Assembly: GCA_007133255.1 (NCBI GenBank)
Contig: SLMY01000145.1
Location: 1-24,293 of the forward strand
Reading direction: 5' to 3'
Length of the DNA: 24,293 bases
Origin: Clostridiales bacterium
GTDB taxonomy: Bacteria > Bacillota > Clostridia > Saccharofermentanales > UBA5734
Part shown: positions 13,856-21,603 of the stretch, piece after piece
Position numbering within the stretch: position 1 is the stretch's first letter
Layout of the letters: every line of letters starts with the position of its first letter
Notes under the pieces: generated by a model
The model's input: the letters and a program-made list of their open reading frames with translations, nothing else
What the model was told of the DNA's origin: nothing
Database searches by the model: none
Position numbers and translations under genes: made by a program

Positions 13856-14742
13856 AATTAAATATAATCAGACATTCTCTTGGTGAAGGTCTGCGCAGTA
13901 TCCTTCGCCATCCACTTGTAACACTCGCTTCGATTACAACCATCAGCCTGATGCTGGTGCTGATGGGCGCTTTTACCGTGTTTTCTATGAACGCCCGTCA
14001 TATTATGGAGAAAGCGGGACAGCAGCCGCCTGTCGAGATCACACTTGAGCTTGGTGTGACAGATGATGAGATCAGCCAGGTTGAGCTTGCTTTAGAGGAA
14101 AGCCCGGATGTGCTTGAATTTATTCTGTATACACCCGAACAGAATTTTGAACAGTTCAAGGCAAATATGGAAAATCAGTCTTTATTCGATGATTTTCCAG
14201 TTGAGAATATTCCGTATACTTATTCGGTCAGGTTGATTGACCCCGATAGGGGAGCGGCTTTTGAAGCCCAAATCAGCGGGGTGCCAGGTGTCAGGCGTGT
14301 CACGCTTGAAATGGCGGTGATGAATTTCCTTAGCCGGGCCATTGTCTGGGTAAATTATGTAACATTGGCCGCGCTTCTGGTTCTGGGTATTATCGCGTTT
14401 TTCATTATCTCAAACATGGTAAGAGTCGCGGTGTTCTCACGAGCTGAGGAAATAAACATTATGAAATATGTAGGCGCGACAAACTGGTATATACGCGTGC
14501 CATATATTATTGAAGGCGCTATTGTCGGTTTGATAGGCGCGCTTCTGGCCTGGGGTCTGACTGGCCTGGCTTATGACCATATATTTGATCTTCTGATGTC
14601 CGGCGCACAGCCAACCGATTTTCTGACACTCATCAGTAAACAAGACGTCTCGCGTCTGGTTTTATTAATAAACACGTTAATGGGAATCTTTATCGGCGCG
14701 ATTGGCAGCGCTGTGTCTGTAAGAAGACATGTAAGAGTCTAG
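13852..14742 (+). CDS. ftsX: Cell division protein FtsX
   Basis: FtsX is the membrane partner of FtsE and presents an extracellular domain that contacts cell-wall hydrolases or their activators. TM1 lies at about 22-45, followed by a large external domain (about 50-165) and TM2 to TM4 at about 169-190, 219-241 and 268-290, the standard topology. FSRAEEINIMKYVGATNWYIRVPYIIEGAIVG is the conserved FtsX/MacB-type segment. The length of 296 residues is typical for Gram-positive bacteria. The next gene downstream encodes a secreted coiled-coil M23 endopeptidase, the expected type of partner. Confidence 0.95.
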   Translation: MKLNIIRHSLGEGLRSILRHPLVTLASITTISLMLVLMGAFTVFSMNARHIMEKAGQQPPVEITLELGVTDDEISQVELALEESPDVLEFILYTPEQNFEQFKANMENQSLFDDFPVENIPYTYSVRLIDPDRGAAFEAQISGVPGVRRVTLEMAVMNFLSRAIVWVNYVTLAALLVLGIIAFFIISNMVRVAVFSRAEEINIMKYVGATNWYIRVPYIIEGAIVGLIGALLAWGLTGLAYDHIFDLLMSGAQPTDFLTLISKQDVSRLVLLINTLMGIFIGAIGSAVSVRRHVRV

Positions 14743-14907
14743 GCTTAGTTAAAAACGCCGGCCTTCTTCGTTGCTTTATGGCTGGTGTTATGACAAACTG
14801 ATTATTGGCAGCGCGTAAGGTTGGCCGCTGAAGGAAACATGCCGATATGATCAGACAGATGTTTTGGTTAATAAAGGCAGCGTGAAATAAGCCGTTCCGA
14901 CATCAAA

Positions 14908-14936
14908 TTGTCAATTGTGTAAATAAGATGTAATCT
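14908..14936 (+). promoter_or_regulatory. Candidate promoter A of the M23 gene
   Basis: TTGTCA (14908-14913), 17 bp and TAATCT (14931-14936) form a plausible sigma-A-type promoter. It overlaps the WalR-like box, so if used it could be repressed by that regulator. Confidence 0.4.
14918..14934 (+). promoter_or_regulatory. Consensus WalR (YycF) binding site
   Basis: TGTAAA-TAAGA-TGTAAT fits the WalR consensus TGTWAH-N5-TGTWAH at every constrained position. It lies about 110 bp before the start of a peptidoglycan hydrolase gene, the normal class of WalR target. Confidence 0.6.
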
Positions 14937-14966
14937 GCCATAAAATCTATTTGATGCAGATTCAGG

Positions 14967-14972
14967 TATAAT
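14967..14972 (+). promoter_or_regulatory. Candidate promoter B (-10) of the M23 gene
   Basis: A perfect TATAAT has no recognisable -35 at the proper distance. The WalR-like box is centred about 53 bp before its predicted start site, a position suited to activation. The rest of the 303-nt ftsX-M23 gap holds no gene that I can see. Confidence 0.5.
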
Positions 14973-15045
14973 GAATACAAAGCGACCTGAATAACCTTAT
15001 AAAACTAACGGGTGTCCTGCACTGGTATAAGGAGTCTGTCTGGCT

Positions 15046-16506
15046 ATGACTATTATGAATAAAACGATTAATCCTCAAAAGCATATCAGACGAGCAGCCT
15101 GTCTTATAATAGCGGCGATGCTCGCTGCCAGTTTTGCTGTCGCGGTTCCCGGCGACCAGGTAGACGCCAGCTCAACTGAACAAGCTTTAATGGATGCCCG
15201 TGAGAAACAGGAAGAATTAGCTGAACAGCTTTCAGTGCTGCGAAACGAAAAGAGGGCGCTAAGTGAGTCCCTGGATAATTTATCTGGAGAACTGGCCTGG
15301 CTTAATGAACGAAGTGAAGAACAGCAGCAGCTGTATATTAAAAGAACCGAACAGCTTGAAGCGGCAATCGCAGAAATGGAACTGGCCTATCGTGAATATG
15401 CTCAGGCTGAAGCAGATGTCATAGCTAAGCAGGAACAATATGTCGAACGCGTTAAAACCATGTTTGATCACCGAAATCGGTCTGTTTTAGAAGTTTTTCT
15501 TGATTCCAGCAGTATCCAAGGTTTTTTCACGACGCTGCAATTCATGTCGATTGTTGCCGATACAGACCAGCAAATGCTTGAAGAGCTGGAGATAGCCAAG
15601 GATCATGCTGATCTGACCAGACAGACGGCCAGAGAAAAATCTGAAGAAATGGCCGAAGTGATTAATCAGTTGAAAATCGATATAGAACGGATAAAAGCAG
15701 ACGCGCAGGCGACCGAACTGGACATGAATCAGCTGTCTCGCCAGCTTACTGAGAGAGAACAGGCTGAGGCAGACCTTGAAGTTGAGTCTGAGAATGTCGG
15801 TGATGAAGTCGCTCAGTTACAGCGACAGCTGGAAGCTGAGCGTGCAGCCAAGGCAACAGCCGCCGCTGAAGCGACTCGTGCCGCTCAGGCAGCCGAGGCG
15901 ACCAGAGCGGCGGAAGCGTCCAGGGCTGCGGAAGCGACCCGTGCAGCTGAGCAGCGTGCTGCTCAGCTGGAAGCTGAAGCTCAGGCAGCAGCTGCACGTG
16001 AAGCCGAAGCTGCGCGTGAAGCCGAAGCTGAAGACAGCAGCCAGACTGAATCAGGCAGTTCTTCGGGAGGATCATCCGGTACAAGCAGTTCCGGCTGGAC
16101 CTGGCCTGTTCCAGGATACACATCGATCAGTTCCGGATACGGAACCAGAGTTCATCCGGTCTATGGATACAGCAGAATGCATACCGGTATAGATATTCCC
16201 GCGCCATACGGGCATCCCGTTGTTGCCGCGTCATCCGGTGTTGTCATCCTGGTTCGAAACCCGGTTGAAGGAAGAAATACAGGTGGATCTGGCTACGGAA
16301 ACTATATTGTCATTGATCATGGCAACGGTATCTCAACGCTTTACGCTCACTTGAGAAATACGCACGTATCACCTATGCAGGAAGTGAACGCGGGTGATCG
16401 CGTAGCGACTATTGGCAGTACCGGTACGTCTACGGGTCCTCATCTTCATTTTGAAGTTTTAATCAATGGACGTCATACGAATCCACTTGACTATGTAAGT
16501 CGTTAA
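15046..16506 (+). CDS. Secreted coiled-coil M23 (LytM-type) peptidoglycan endopeptidase
   Basis: This protein should cut peptide cross-links in the cell wall outside the membrane. A signal peptide covers about residues 1-42 (basic start, then hydrophobic CLIIAAMLAASFAVAVPG). Residues about 45-260 form a long coiled coil of the EnvC/CwlO/PcsB type, followed by an Ala/Glu-rich stretch with repeated EATRAA-like units and a Ser/Gly linker (about 335-350). The C-terminal M23 domain has the zinc ligands H379 and D383 (HTGID) and H468 (HLHFE, which begins at H466), plus H435 in LYAHL. All catalytic residues are present, so it is likely active, unlike EnvC. It follows ftsX and is probably the hydrolase controlled by FtsEX. 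AAGGAG lies 11 nt before the start. A WalR-like box lies upstream. Confidence 0.93.
   Translation: MTIMNKTINPQKHIRRAACLIIAAMLAASFAVAVPGDQVDASSTEQALMDAREKQEELAEQLSVLRNEKRALSESLDNLSGELAWLNERSEEQQQLYIKRTEQLEAAIAEMELAYREYAQAEADVIAKQEQYVERVKTMFDHRNRSVLEVFLDSSSIQGFFTTLQFMSIVADTDQQMLEELEIAKDHADLTRQTAREKSEEMAEVINQLKIDIERIKADAQATELDMNQLSRQLTEREQAEADLEVESENVGDEVAQLQRQLEAERAAKATAAAEATRAAQAAEATRAAEASRAAEATRAAEQRAAQLEAEAQAAAAREAEAAREAEAEDSSQTESGSSSGGSSGTSSSGWTWPVPGYTSISSGYGTRVHPVYGYSRMHTGIDIPAPYGHPVVAASSGVVILVRNPVEGRNTGGSGYGNYIVIDHGNGISTLYAHLRNTHVSPMQEVNAGDRVATIGSTGTSTGPHLHFEVLINGRHTNPLDYVSR
15850..16035 (+). repeat. EATRAA-type Ala-rich repeats in the M23 protein
   Basis: The coding sequence holds degenerate repeats giving EATRAAQA, AEATRAA, EASRAA, EATRAA and then AREAEAAREAEAE. 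The codons vary between copies, so the peptide pattern rather than the DNA is maintained. It probably forms a rigid helix between the coiled coil and the catalytic domain. Confidence 0.7.
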
Positions 16507-16621
16507 AACGCCGCTTGTTTGAGGCGTCCTCGATAAAATAAAACAGCATGACACGTTCAGTGGCTGATCAGGCAAGCCTGATTGAGTCAATGCGATTGTT
16601 TGAATAGAAAAGAGGCCAGAA

Positions 16622-18079
16622 TTGAAAGAAGATAACCAGAATAAGCAAGCATACGGCCCGACAAACGAAGCGCATGCTTCACGGCAGCAGCCGGATGACA
16701 GTCAGAATCAAACCGACAACCAGTTTGCTCAACAGCCTTACACCCAAAGTTACATCCAGACAAAGGATATGGCGCGGCCGTATCAGGAGCATAAAGGCAA
16801 ATCATCAAAGAATCAACTCTGGAAATTTGCGGTTACCATTCTGGTTACCGTACTGATCACTTTTGCTCTGACAGCAGGCAGCGGGCTGATCGTTCTGCTG
16901 GTCATGCAGCCAGACGGCCTGCCGGCCCCGGTTGACCGTGATGATCAGCTTGGCTTTCAATTTGCGGATACCACTGAGAACAGGGAAGCGATCGCTAAGC
17001 TTTATGAGATATATGAGGCCATACAGGATAATTATTACGCTGAGCTCAATGACGCGCAGTTAATTGAAGCAATGGCCCGGGGGCTTGTTAATGAAATGGA
17101 AAGCCCTTATACAATGTATCTGACAGCTGAACAAGTTGAACGGATTGATGAATCGATGAGCGGACAGTACAGCGGCATTGGCGCGTATGTCACGCTTAAT
17201 CCAGATGGTTTTGTCATGATAACGGATATCATCGAAAATAGCCCGGCTGAAGACATAGGCCTGATGGTGGGCGATCTGTTTATGGAAGTAGATGGAGAAG
17301 ATGTTTCTGGATATGGCGATGTAAACGCCGTAGCGGCGCTGGTACGCGGTATTGAAGGCTCAACAGTTGATCTGCTTGTTTATCGCCCGAGCACACAGGA
17401 TTATATTGAACTGACAGCGACCCGGCGTGTTATCACAACCGAAAGTGTTGTCTATCGAATGCTGACGCCGGCGATTGGTTATGTCCATATCAGAGAATTC
17501 TCGCAAAACTCCGGACAAAATTTCATTGAGGCAATGAATGACCTTCAGTCTCAGGGAGCGGTTGAGATCATTTTTGATTTAAGAAACAATACAGGCGGAC
17601 TGGCTAATGAAGTGATTCAGATGCTTGATTACCTGCTTCCCGAAACGGAGATCGCCACTTTGCAGGGTCGGCGAAACGGTGAGGCTTTCAGTGAGAGCTG
17701 GATGTCAGATGAACGAGTTGGTGTTTCAGGAGATATGCACTACGCTGTTTTAATCAATGAGATATCAGCCAGCGCTTCAGAGCTTTTTGCCGGTTGTTTG
17801 CGTGATTACGAGAAAGCGTCACTGATTGGTAAACAAACAATGGGCAAAGGTTCAGGTACAATAACTGTCCGGCTCGAAGATGGGTCGGCTATCAACCTGA
17901 CTAACTTCAAGTATTATCTGCCGAACGGTGAAAGTATCGAGGGTGAAGGTATCGCGCCCGATATAAACGTTTCACTGCCGGATGATGCTCAGGGTTTACC
18001 GGTTAACAGGATTCCGCTGGAACTTGATGATCAGCTTCAGGCTGCCATCGATTATCTCAATAACCGTGATAATCGCTAA
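16622..18079 (+). CDS. S41-family C-terminal processing protease, membrane-anchored (CtpA/CtpB-like)
   Basis: It is a type II membrane protein with a hydrophilic Gln/Asn-rich cytosolic tail (about 1-62), one transmembrane helix (about 67-94), an N-terminal helical region, a PDZ domain (about 180-265, GIGAYV ... VGDLFMEVDGEDVSG) and the S41 core. The catalytic serine is S384 in SASASE and the lysine is K409 in GKQTMGKG, 25 residues apart as in CtpB. The third catalytic residue, Gln four positions after Lys in CtpB, is Thr413 here (GKGSGT). The start is TTG at 16622 with AAGAGG about 7 nt upstream; no suitable ATG precedes the membrane helix. It lies 115 nt after the M23 gene and may process exported proteins such as the hydrolase. 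The substrate is unknown. Confidence 0.9.
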   Translation: MKEDNQNKQAYGPTNEAHASRQQPDDSQNQTDNQFAQQPYTQSYIQTKDMARPYQEHKGKSSKNQLWKFAVTILVTVLITFALTAGSGLIVLLVMQPDGLPAPVDRDDQLGFQFADTTENREAIAKLYEIYEAIQDNYYAELNDAQLIEAMARGLVNEMESPYTMYLTAEQVERIDESMSGQYSGIGAYVTLNPDGFVMITDIIENSPAEDIGLMVGDLFMEVDGEDVSGYGDVNAVAALVRGIEGSTVDLLVYRPSTQDYIELTATRRVITTESVVYRMLTPAIGYVHIREFSQNSGQNFIEAMNDLQSQGAVEIIFDLRNNTGGLANEVIQMLDYLLPETEIATLQGRRNGEAFSESWMSDERVGVSGDMHYAVLINEISASASELFAGCLRDYEKASLIGKQTMGKGSGTITVRLEDGSAINLTNFKYYLPNGESIEGEGIAPDINVSLPDDAQGLPVNRIPLELDDQLQAAIDYLNNRDNR

Positions 18080-18102
18080 GTTATCCCGGAGCACGCGTCA
18101 AG

Positions 18103-18981
18103 ATGGAAGAATTTGATATGAACTACAGTTATAATCATCTTGCAGCTGTTTACGATCTGATTCAAAAGGAATACCAGCCTGATCACTGGGCAGACTATAT
18201 TGTGAGTCTCGATCAAGCATACGGCCGTTTGAATGAAGCTGGAGATGGCCAGGATGGAAAGCCCCTGATGGCTGATCTTGGGTGCGGGACCGGTCGTTTT
18301 TGCATAGCTATGGAGAAACGAGGCTATGACACGATAGGCATTGATCTGTCATCAGCCATGCTGGAAAAAGCGCAGCAGACTTGGGCAGCTGAAAAAAATA
18401 ATTGTGGTTCAAACAGCGCGGACCCGCTGTTTATAAAACAGGATATCAGCCGTTTCGAGCTGTTTGGTACGGTAGATCTGATGGTCAGTCTGATGGATAC
18501 GCTGAATCATATCACCTATAAACCGGATTTGAGACGTTTATTCCGCTTATGTGCCAATTACTTGAATCCCGGTGGTCTTTTCATTTTTGATCTGGCAACT
18601 GAACACCATTTGCGTGAGGTTCTTGGCAACCAGGTTTTTTATGATGATCAGCAAAATTATACTTTACTGTGGCAGAATACATATCTGGGTCATCGGAAAA
18701 TCAGCCAGTCCGACCTTGTTTTATTTACAGCTGTTCAGGATCAGGAGCCCTGCGGCGGACAAAAGGAACCAGCCGCGCAGGCAGATTCCGATACCCGGGT
18801 ACGCTATAGCCGCCATGATCTTCAGATTATTGAACGATATTACAGCAGACAGGACATTGAGACACTGATCAGGCCTTTACCTTTAGCGATCATCGGCTGT
18901 TATAATCCTTTTAGCAGAAATAACGCGGAAGAAAAAGCACAACGTCACTTCTATGTGCTTCAGCGCCTTGAATCTGAATGA
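18103..18981 (+). CDS. Class I SAM-dependent methyltransferase
   Basis: A Rossmann-type methyltransferase with motif I LADLGCGTGRF (D58, G60, G62, G64), acidic motif II GIDLSSAMLEKA, and LMVSLMDTLNHI followed by LNPGGLFIFDLAT. The target is not evident. Related clostridial proteins begin near NYSYNHLAAVYDLI. The start at 18103 has CCGGAG about 10 nt upstream, while an in-frame ATG at 18118 is a possible alternative. A segment rich in Gln, Glu and Ala (about residues 209-231, nt 18727-18795) interrupts the usual C-terminal beta strands and looks like an insertion. It begins 23 nt after the S41 gene, so the two are probably co-transcribed. Small molecules, RNA or proteins are all possible substrates. 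Confidence 0.85.
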   Translation: MEEFDMNYSYNHLAAVYDLIQKEYQPDHWADYIVSLDQAYGRLNEAGDGQDGKPLMADLGCGTGRFCIAMEKRGYDTIGIDLSSAMLEKAQQTWAAEKNNCGSNSADPLFIKQDISRFELFGTVDLMVSLMDTLNHITYKPDLRRLFRLCANYLNPGGLFIFDLATEHHLREVLGNQVFYDDQQNYTLLWQNTYLGHRKISQSDLVLFTAVQDQEPCGGQKEPAAQADSDTRVRYSRHDLQIIERYYSRQDIETLIRPLPLAIIGCYNPFSRNNAEEKAQRHFYVLQRLESE

Positions 18982-19105
18982 AGCACAGTGGGTTATAGCT
19001 TAAATAGTACGATCAGCCAGCTGCCTGAACGGCAGCCAGATGCCATATAATAAATTGACAGCCGGCAGCCTGCCGGTAAATGATTAACAGGAGTTTTCCT
19101 TTATT

Positions 19106-20101
19106 ATGAAAAAAAACGAGCAGGATCAGCATGGGTCTGAAACGGGTAATGCACAGAACAAGCAACTGGAATCAGAAGGAAGACAACAAGCCTCTCTGAT
19201 AACAGCAGATCAGGATCCCGGCGGTGACTACATTGTCAGGGCCACCGCGCTTGATAACTCGGTCAGGGCTTTCGCCTGCCGTACCAGTCTGACCTGCCAG
19301 GAAGCGACAAGGATACATAAGCTTTCACCTGTTGCCGCCACCGCGCTTGGTCGGCTGATGTCAGGATTGCTGATGATGGCTCATGATCTGAAAGGCGACC
19401 AGGAATCAGTCAGCGCGCTGATCAGGTCAAACGGCCCGCTGCAGGGCATGACAGCTGTCGCGACCGGTGCCGGTACTGTCCGTGGTTTCGTCAACCAGCC
19501 TGTTGTGGAAACAACCTATATCAGGCCGGGTAAACTGGATATCGGCAAGGCAGTAGGTGAAGGGACTTTACGGGTGATTCGCGACAGCGGTTTGAAAGAA
19601 CCGTATGTGGGACAGGTTGACCTGCTGTCTGGTGAGATTGCCGAAGATCTGGCAGGTTATCTTTATCAGTCGGAACAGATTCCCACGGTCTTGAGTCTGG
19701 GTGTTTTACTGGATAAAGACGGTATTCAGCATGCAGGCGGACTTATGGTTCAGCTGATGCCTGACGCTGGTGAGGATATTGCTGCTTATCTTGAGAGCAG
19801 GGCCGCCGGATTTCCTGAACTGACATTTCTGCTGCAGGAAAGCTTTAATCCTCAGCAGCTGATCGACTTGTTTATCGGTGATCAGAATATTGTCTACCAT
19901 AGTCTGCAAAGCTGCGGTTATGCCTGTACGTGCAGCCGTGAACGCATGACCCGCAACTTGATAGCGCTTGGGAGAGATGAAATAAAGTCACTTGCCGGTG
20001 ATCCTGATGGCATTGAGCTAAACTGTCATTTTTGCGGACAGACGTATCGGTTCGCGCAGTCAGAGCTCCGTGATCTGCTGGCGGCAATGCTGGATACATG
20101 A
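19106..20101 (+). CDS. hslO: Redox-regulated chaperonin Hsp33
   Basis: Hsp33 is a cytosolic holdase that is switched on by oxidation, protecting proteins during oxidative stress. The C-terminal zinc centre has C274 and C276 (CTC) and C307 and C310 (CHFC), the family CxC and CxxC pair, followed by YRF. The core has VRAFACRTS, LSPVAATALGRLMSGLLMMA, QGMTAVATGAGTVRGFV and a substrate-binding region with PTVLSLGVLLDKDG. The first 40 or so residues are a hydrophilic Gln/Glu/Asn-rich extension missing from typical 290-residue homologues. AGGAG is 12 nt before the ATG. Two 6-bp hairpins (19020-19036 and 19062-19076) lie upstream and a weak -10 (19046-19051) may give it a promoter. Confidence 0.95.
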   Translation: MKKNEQDQHGSETGNAQNKQLESEGRQQASLITADQDPGGDYIVRATALDNSVRAFACRTSLTCQEATRIHKLSPVAATALGRLMSGLLMMAHDLKGDQESVSALIRSNGPLQGMTAVATGAGTVRGFVNQPVVETTYIRPGKLDIGKAVGEGTLRVIRDSGLKEPYVGQVDLLSGEIAEDLAGYLYQSEQIPTVLSLGVLLDKDGIQHAGGLMVQLMPDAGEDIAAYLESRAAGFPELTFLLQESFNPQQLIDLFIGDQNIVYHSLQSCGYACTCSRERMTRNLIALGRDEIKSLAGDPDGIELNCHFCGQTYRFAQSELRDLLAAMLDT

Positions 20102-20201
20102 ACATCAAAACCCCAAGATACGGACATCCGCTTAAACAGCCTTTGTGGCTGCAGGGCGCTCAGTTGAACCTCGCATGACTGAAGTTACGAGATTCATTGG
20201 C

Positions 20202-20228
20202 TTAGTTCAAAAAAAACTAACTTTTTTT
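20202..20228 (+). terminator. AT-rich candidate terminator after hslO
   Basis: TTAGTT (20202-20207) pairs with AACTAA (20215-20220) and seven T follow (20222-20228). An alternative pairs the A-run with the T-run. It lies 100 nt after hslO and just before the S10 promoter. The stem is weak. Confidence 0.4.
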
Positions 20229-20238
20229 GTGAAAATGC

Positions 20239-20267
20239 TTGCAATTGCCAGGAAGCTGATATAGAAT
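20239..20267 (+). promoter_or_regulatory. S10 operon promoter
   Basis: TTGCAA (20239-20244), a 17-bp spacer and TAGAAT (20262-20267) form a good sigma-A-type promoter. Transcription would start near 20274, giving a leader of about 280 nt before rpsJ. Confidence 0.65.
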
Positions 20268-20273
20268 AGCTGT

Positions 20274-20550
20274 TGCGCGACTTTACCTGTAACAGGTGAC
20301 GCGCATGGCGAGGATATCGAAGATTGCCGTTCGCGGCCGCTGCGGAAGCAAAACGGGTAACTTCGAAGGAGCAGTCCGATTCAGGAAATTGGACGGCGAG
20401 CCGACTGGCAGGACGCAGCGTATGCATTGGCGCATACATGTGCCCAGCGACTTGTTCTCACATGAGATCGAGTGACTGGGTTTTATGATGGTCAAACATG
20501 AAACGCCCGGACCAGTTGTCGCTGACCAGCAGCACTTTAGGAGGTTTAAA
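20274..20550 (+). ncRNA. Structured leader RNA of the S10 operon
   Basis: Three clear hairpins occur. GCGCG (20275-20279) and CGCGC (20300-20304) enclose ACCTG-TAA-CAGGT (20285-20297). GTCCGATT (20374-20381) pairs with AATTGGAC (20387-20394). GTATGC (20420-20425) pairs with GCATAC (20432-20437). No convincing ORF or intrinsic terminator is seen. Its position suggests autoregulation by a ribosomal protein, as with L4 in gamma-proteobacteria, but the sequence is not a class I recognise. Confidence 0.5.
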
Positions 20551-20862
20551 ATGGCTTCAAACCAGAAAATCAGAATTAGACTGAAAGCTTTCGATCATCA
20601 GATTCTTGACGAAAGCGCGGAAAGAATTGTTGAAACCGCACAGCGGACAGGCGCGAGTATATCAGGACCGATCCCGCTGCCTACCGAGAAAGAAATTGTG
20701 ACAATCCTGCGTTCACCGCATGTGAACAAGGATTCACGCGAACAGTTTGAAATACGTACACATAAACGCCTGATAGATATTCTGGCACCCAATACGAGAA
20801 CTGTTGAATCGCTGATGAAACTTGAGATGCCGGCTGGTGTCAATATTGAGATCAAATTGTAA
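20551..20862 (+). CDS. rpsJ: 30S ribosomal protein S10
   Basis: First gene of the S10 operon; S10 is part of the small-subunit head and, as NusE, of antitermination complexes. The 103-residue sequence MASNQKIRIRLKAFDHQILD ... GPIPLPTEKEIVTILRSPHVNKDSREQFEIRTHKRLIDI is fully typical. The frame is open back to 20485, but the ATG at 20551 is chosen because it matches the family start and has AGGAGG (20539-20544) 6 nt upstream. Confidence 0.98.
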   Translation: MASNQKIRIRLKAFDHQILDESAERIVETAQRTGASISGPIPLPTEKEIVTILRSPHVNKDSREQFEIRTHKRLIDILAPNTRTVESLMKLEMPAGVNIEIKL

Positions 20863-20948
20863 GTTATTCACCGCCAGGCCAAATCAGATGTCTGGCGACG
20901 GTCATGTTCGCGGCTTTGCTGTGAACCAATAACCTGGGAGGTAAAGAC

Positions 20949-21578
20949 ATGGGAAAATTCATGCTAGGCACAAAGGCCGGTATGACGCAGCTGTTTGATG
21001 AAGACGGCATAGCGATTCCGGCAACGGTTGTCCAGTGCGGCCCCGTTGTTGTTGTACAAAACAAAATAGTTGAGACGGACGGTTATAAAGCGGTTAAGGT
21101 TGGTTTTGGCGAAACTTCCGGAAAACGTGTTAATAAGCCGGACATCGGCCAGTTCACCAGAAGCGGTGCTGAACCTCGCAAAGTATTGCGTGAGTTCAAA
21201 ACAGACGAAGATTACGAGCTAGGTCAGGAAATCAAGGTTTCCGACATGTTTAGTGTCGGTGACGCTGTTGACGTCAGCGCCGTTTCAAAAGGAAAAGGCT
21301 TTGCCGGCGCTATCAAACGTCATGGTCAGAAAACGGGTCCCAAAACACATGGTTCGATGTATCATCGCCGTGTTGGCTCAATGGGTTCGACAACTGATCC
21401 CGGACGTGTCTTTAAAGGCAAGAAACTACCCGGACATATGGGCGCGGAACAAGTAACTGTGCAGAACCTTGATATCGTCATGGTTGATGGAGAAAGAAAT
21501 ATCCTCGTCATCAAAGGCGCTGTACCCGGACCTAAAGGTGGCGTTGTGGAAATTCGCACGTCTGTCAAGTCCAAGTAA
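20949..21578 (+). CDS. rplC: 50S ribosomal protein L3
   Basis: L3 is an early-assembling large-subunit protein near the peptidyl-transferase centre. MGKFMLGTKAGMTQLFDEDG at the start and the long loop with KGKGFAGAIKRHGQKTGPKTHGS, GSMGSTTDPGRVFKGKKLPGHMG are diagnostic. The length of 209 residues is normal. GGGAGG lies 8 nt before the ATG. Confidence 0.98.
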   Translation: MGKFMLGTKAGMTQLFDEDGIAIPATVVQCGPVVVVQNKIVETDGYKAVKVGFGETSGKRVNKPDIGQFTRSGAEPRKVLREFKTDEDYELGQEIKVSDMFSVGDAVDVSAVSKGKGFAGAIKRHGQKTGPKTHGSMYHRRVGSMGSTTDPGRVFKGKKLPGHMGAEQVTVQNLDIVMVDGERNILVIKGAVPGPKGGVVEIRTSVKSK

Positions 21579-21603
21579 TACAGCGTAAAGGAGGAAATTA
21601 GAA

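Noticed and set aside
14753..14791. Terminator after ftsX
   Set aside because: GCCGGCC can pair with GGCTGGT only with two G-T pairs, the loop is long and no T-run follows.
15746..16123. 125-codon minus-strand open frame rich in Leu, Gln and Arg
   Set aside because: It is the antisense shadow of the Ala/Glu repeats in the M23 gene, a common artefact of repetitive codons.
16508..16527. Terminator after the M23 gene
   Set aside because: ACGCC/GGCGT makes a 5-bp stem, but the following bases are CCTCGATAAAA without a T-run, so read-through to the S41 gene is likely.
20485..20550. Longer S10 starting at 20485
   Set aside because: The extra 22 residues do not match S10 and there is no proper ribosome binding site; AGGAGG at 20539 marks the real start.
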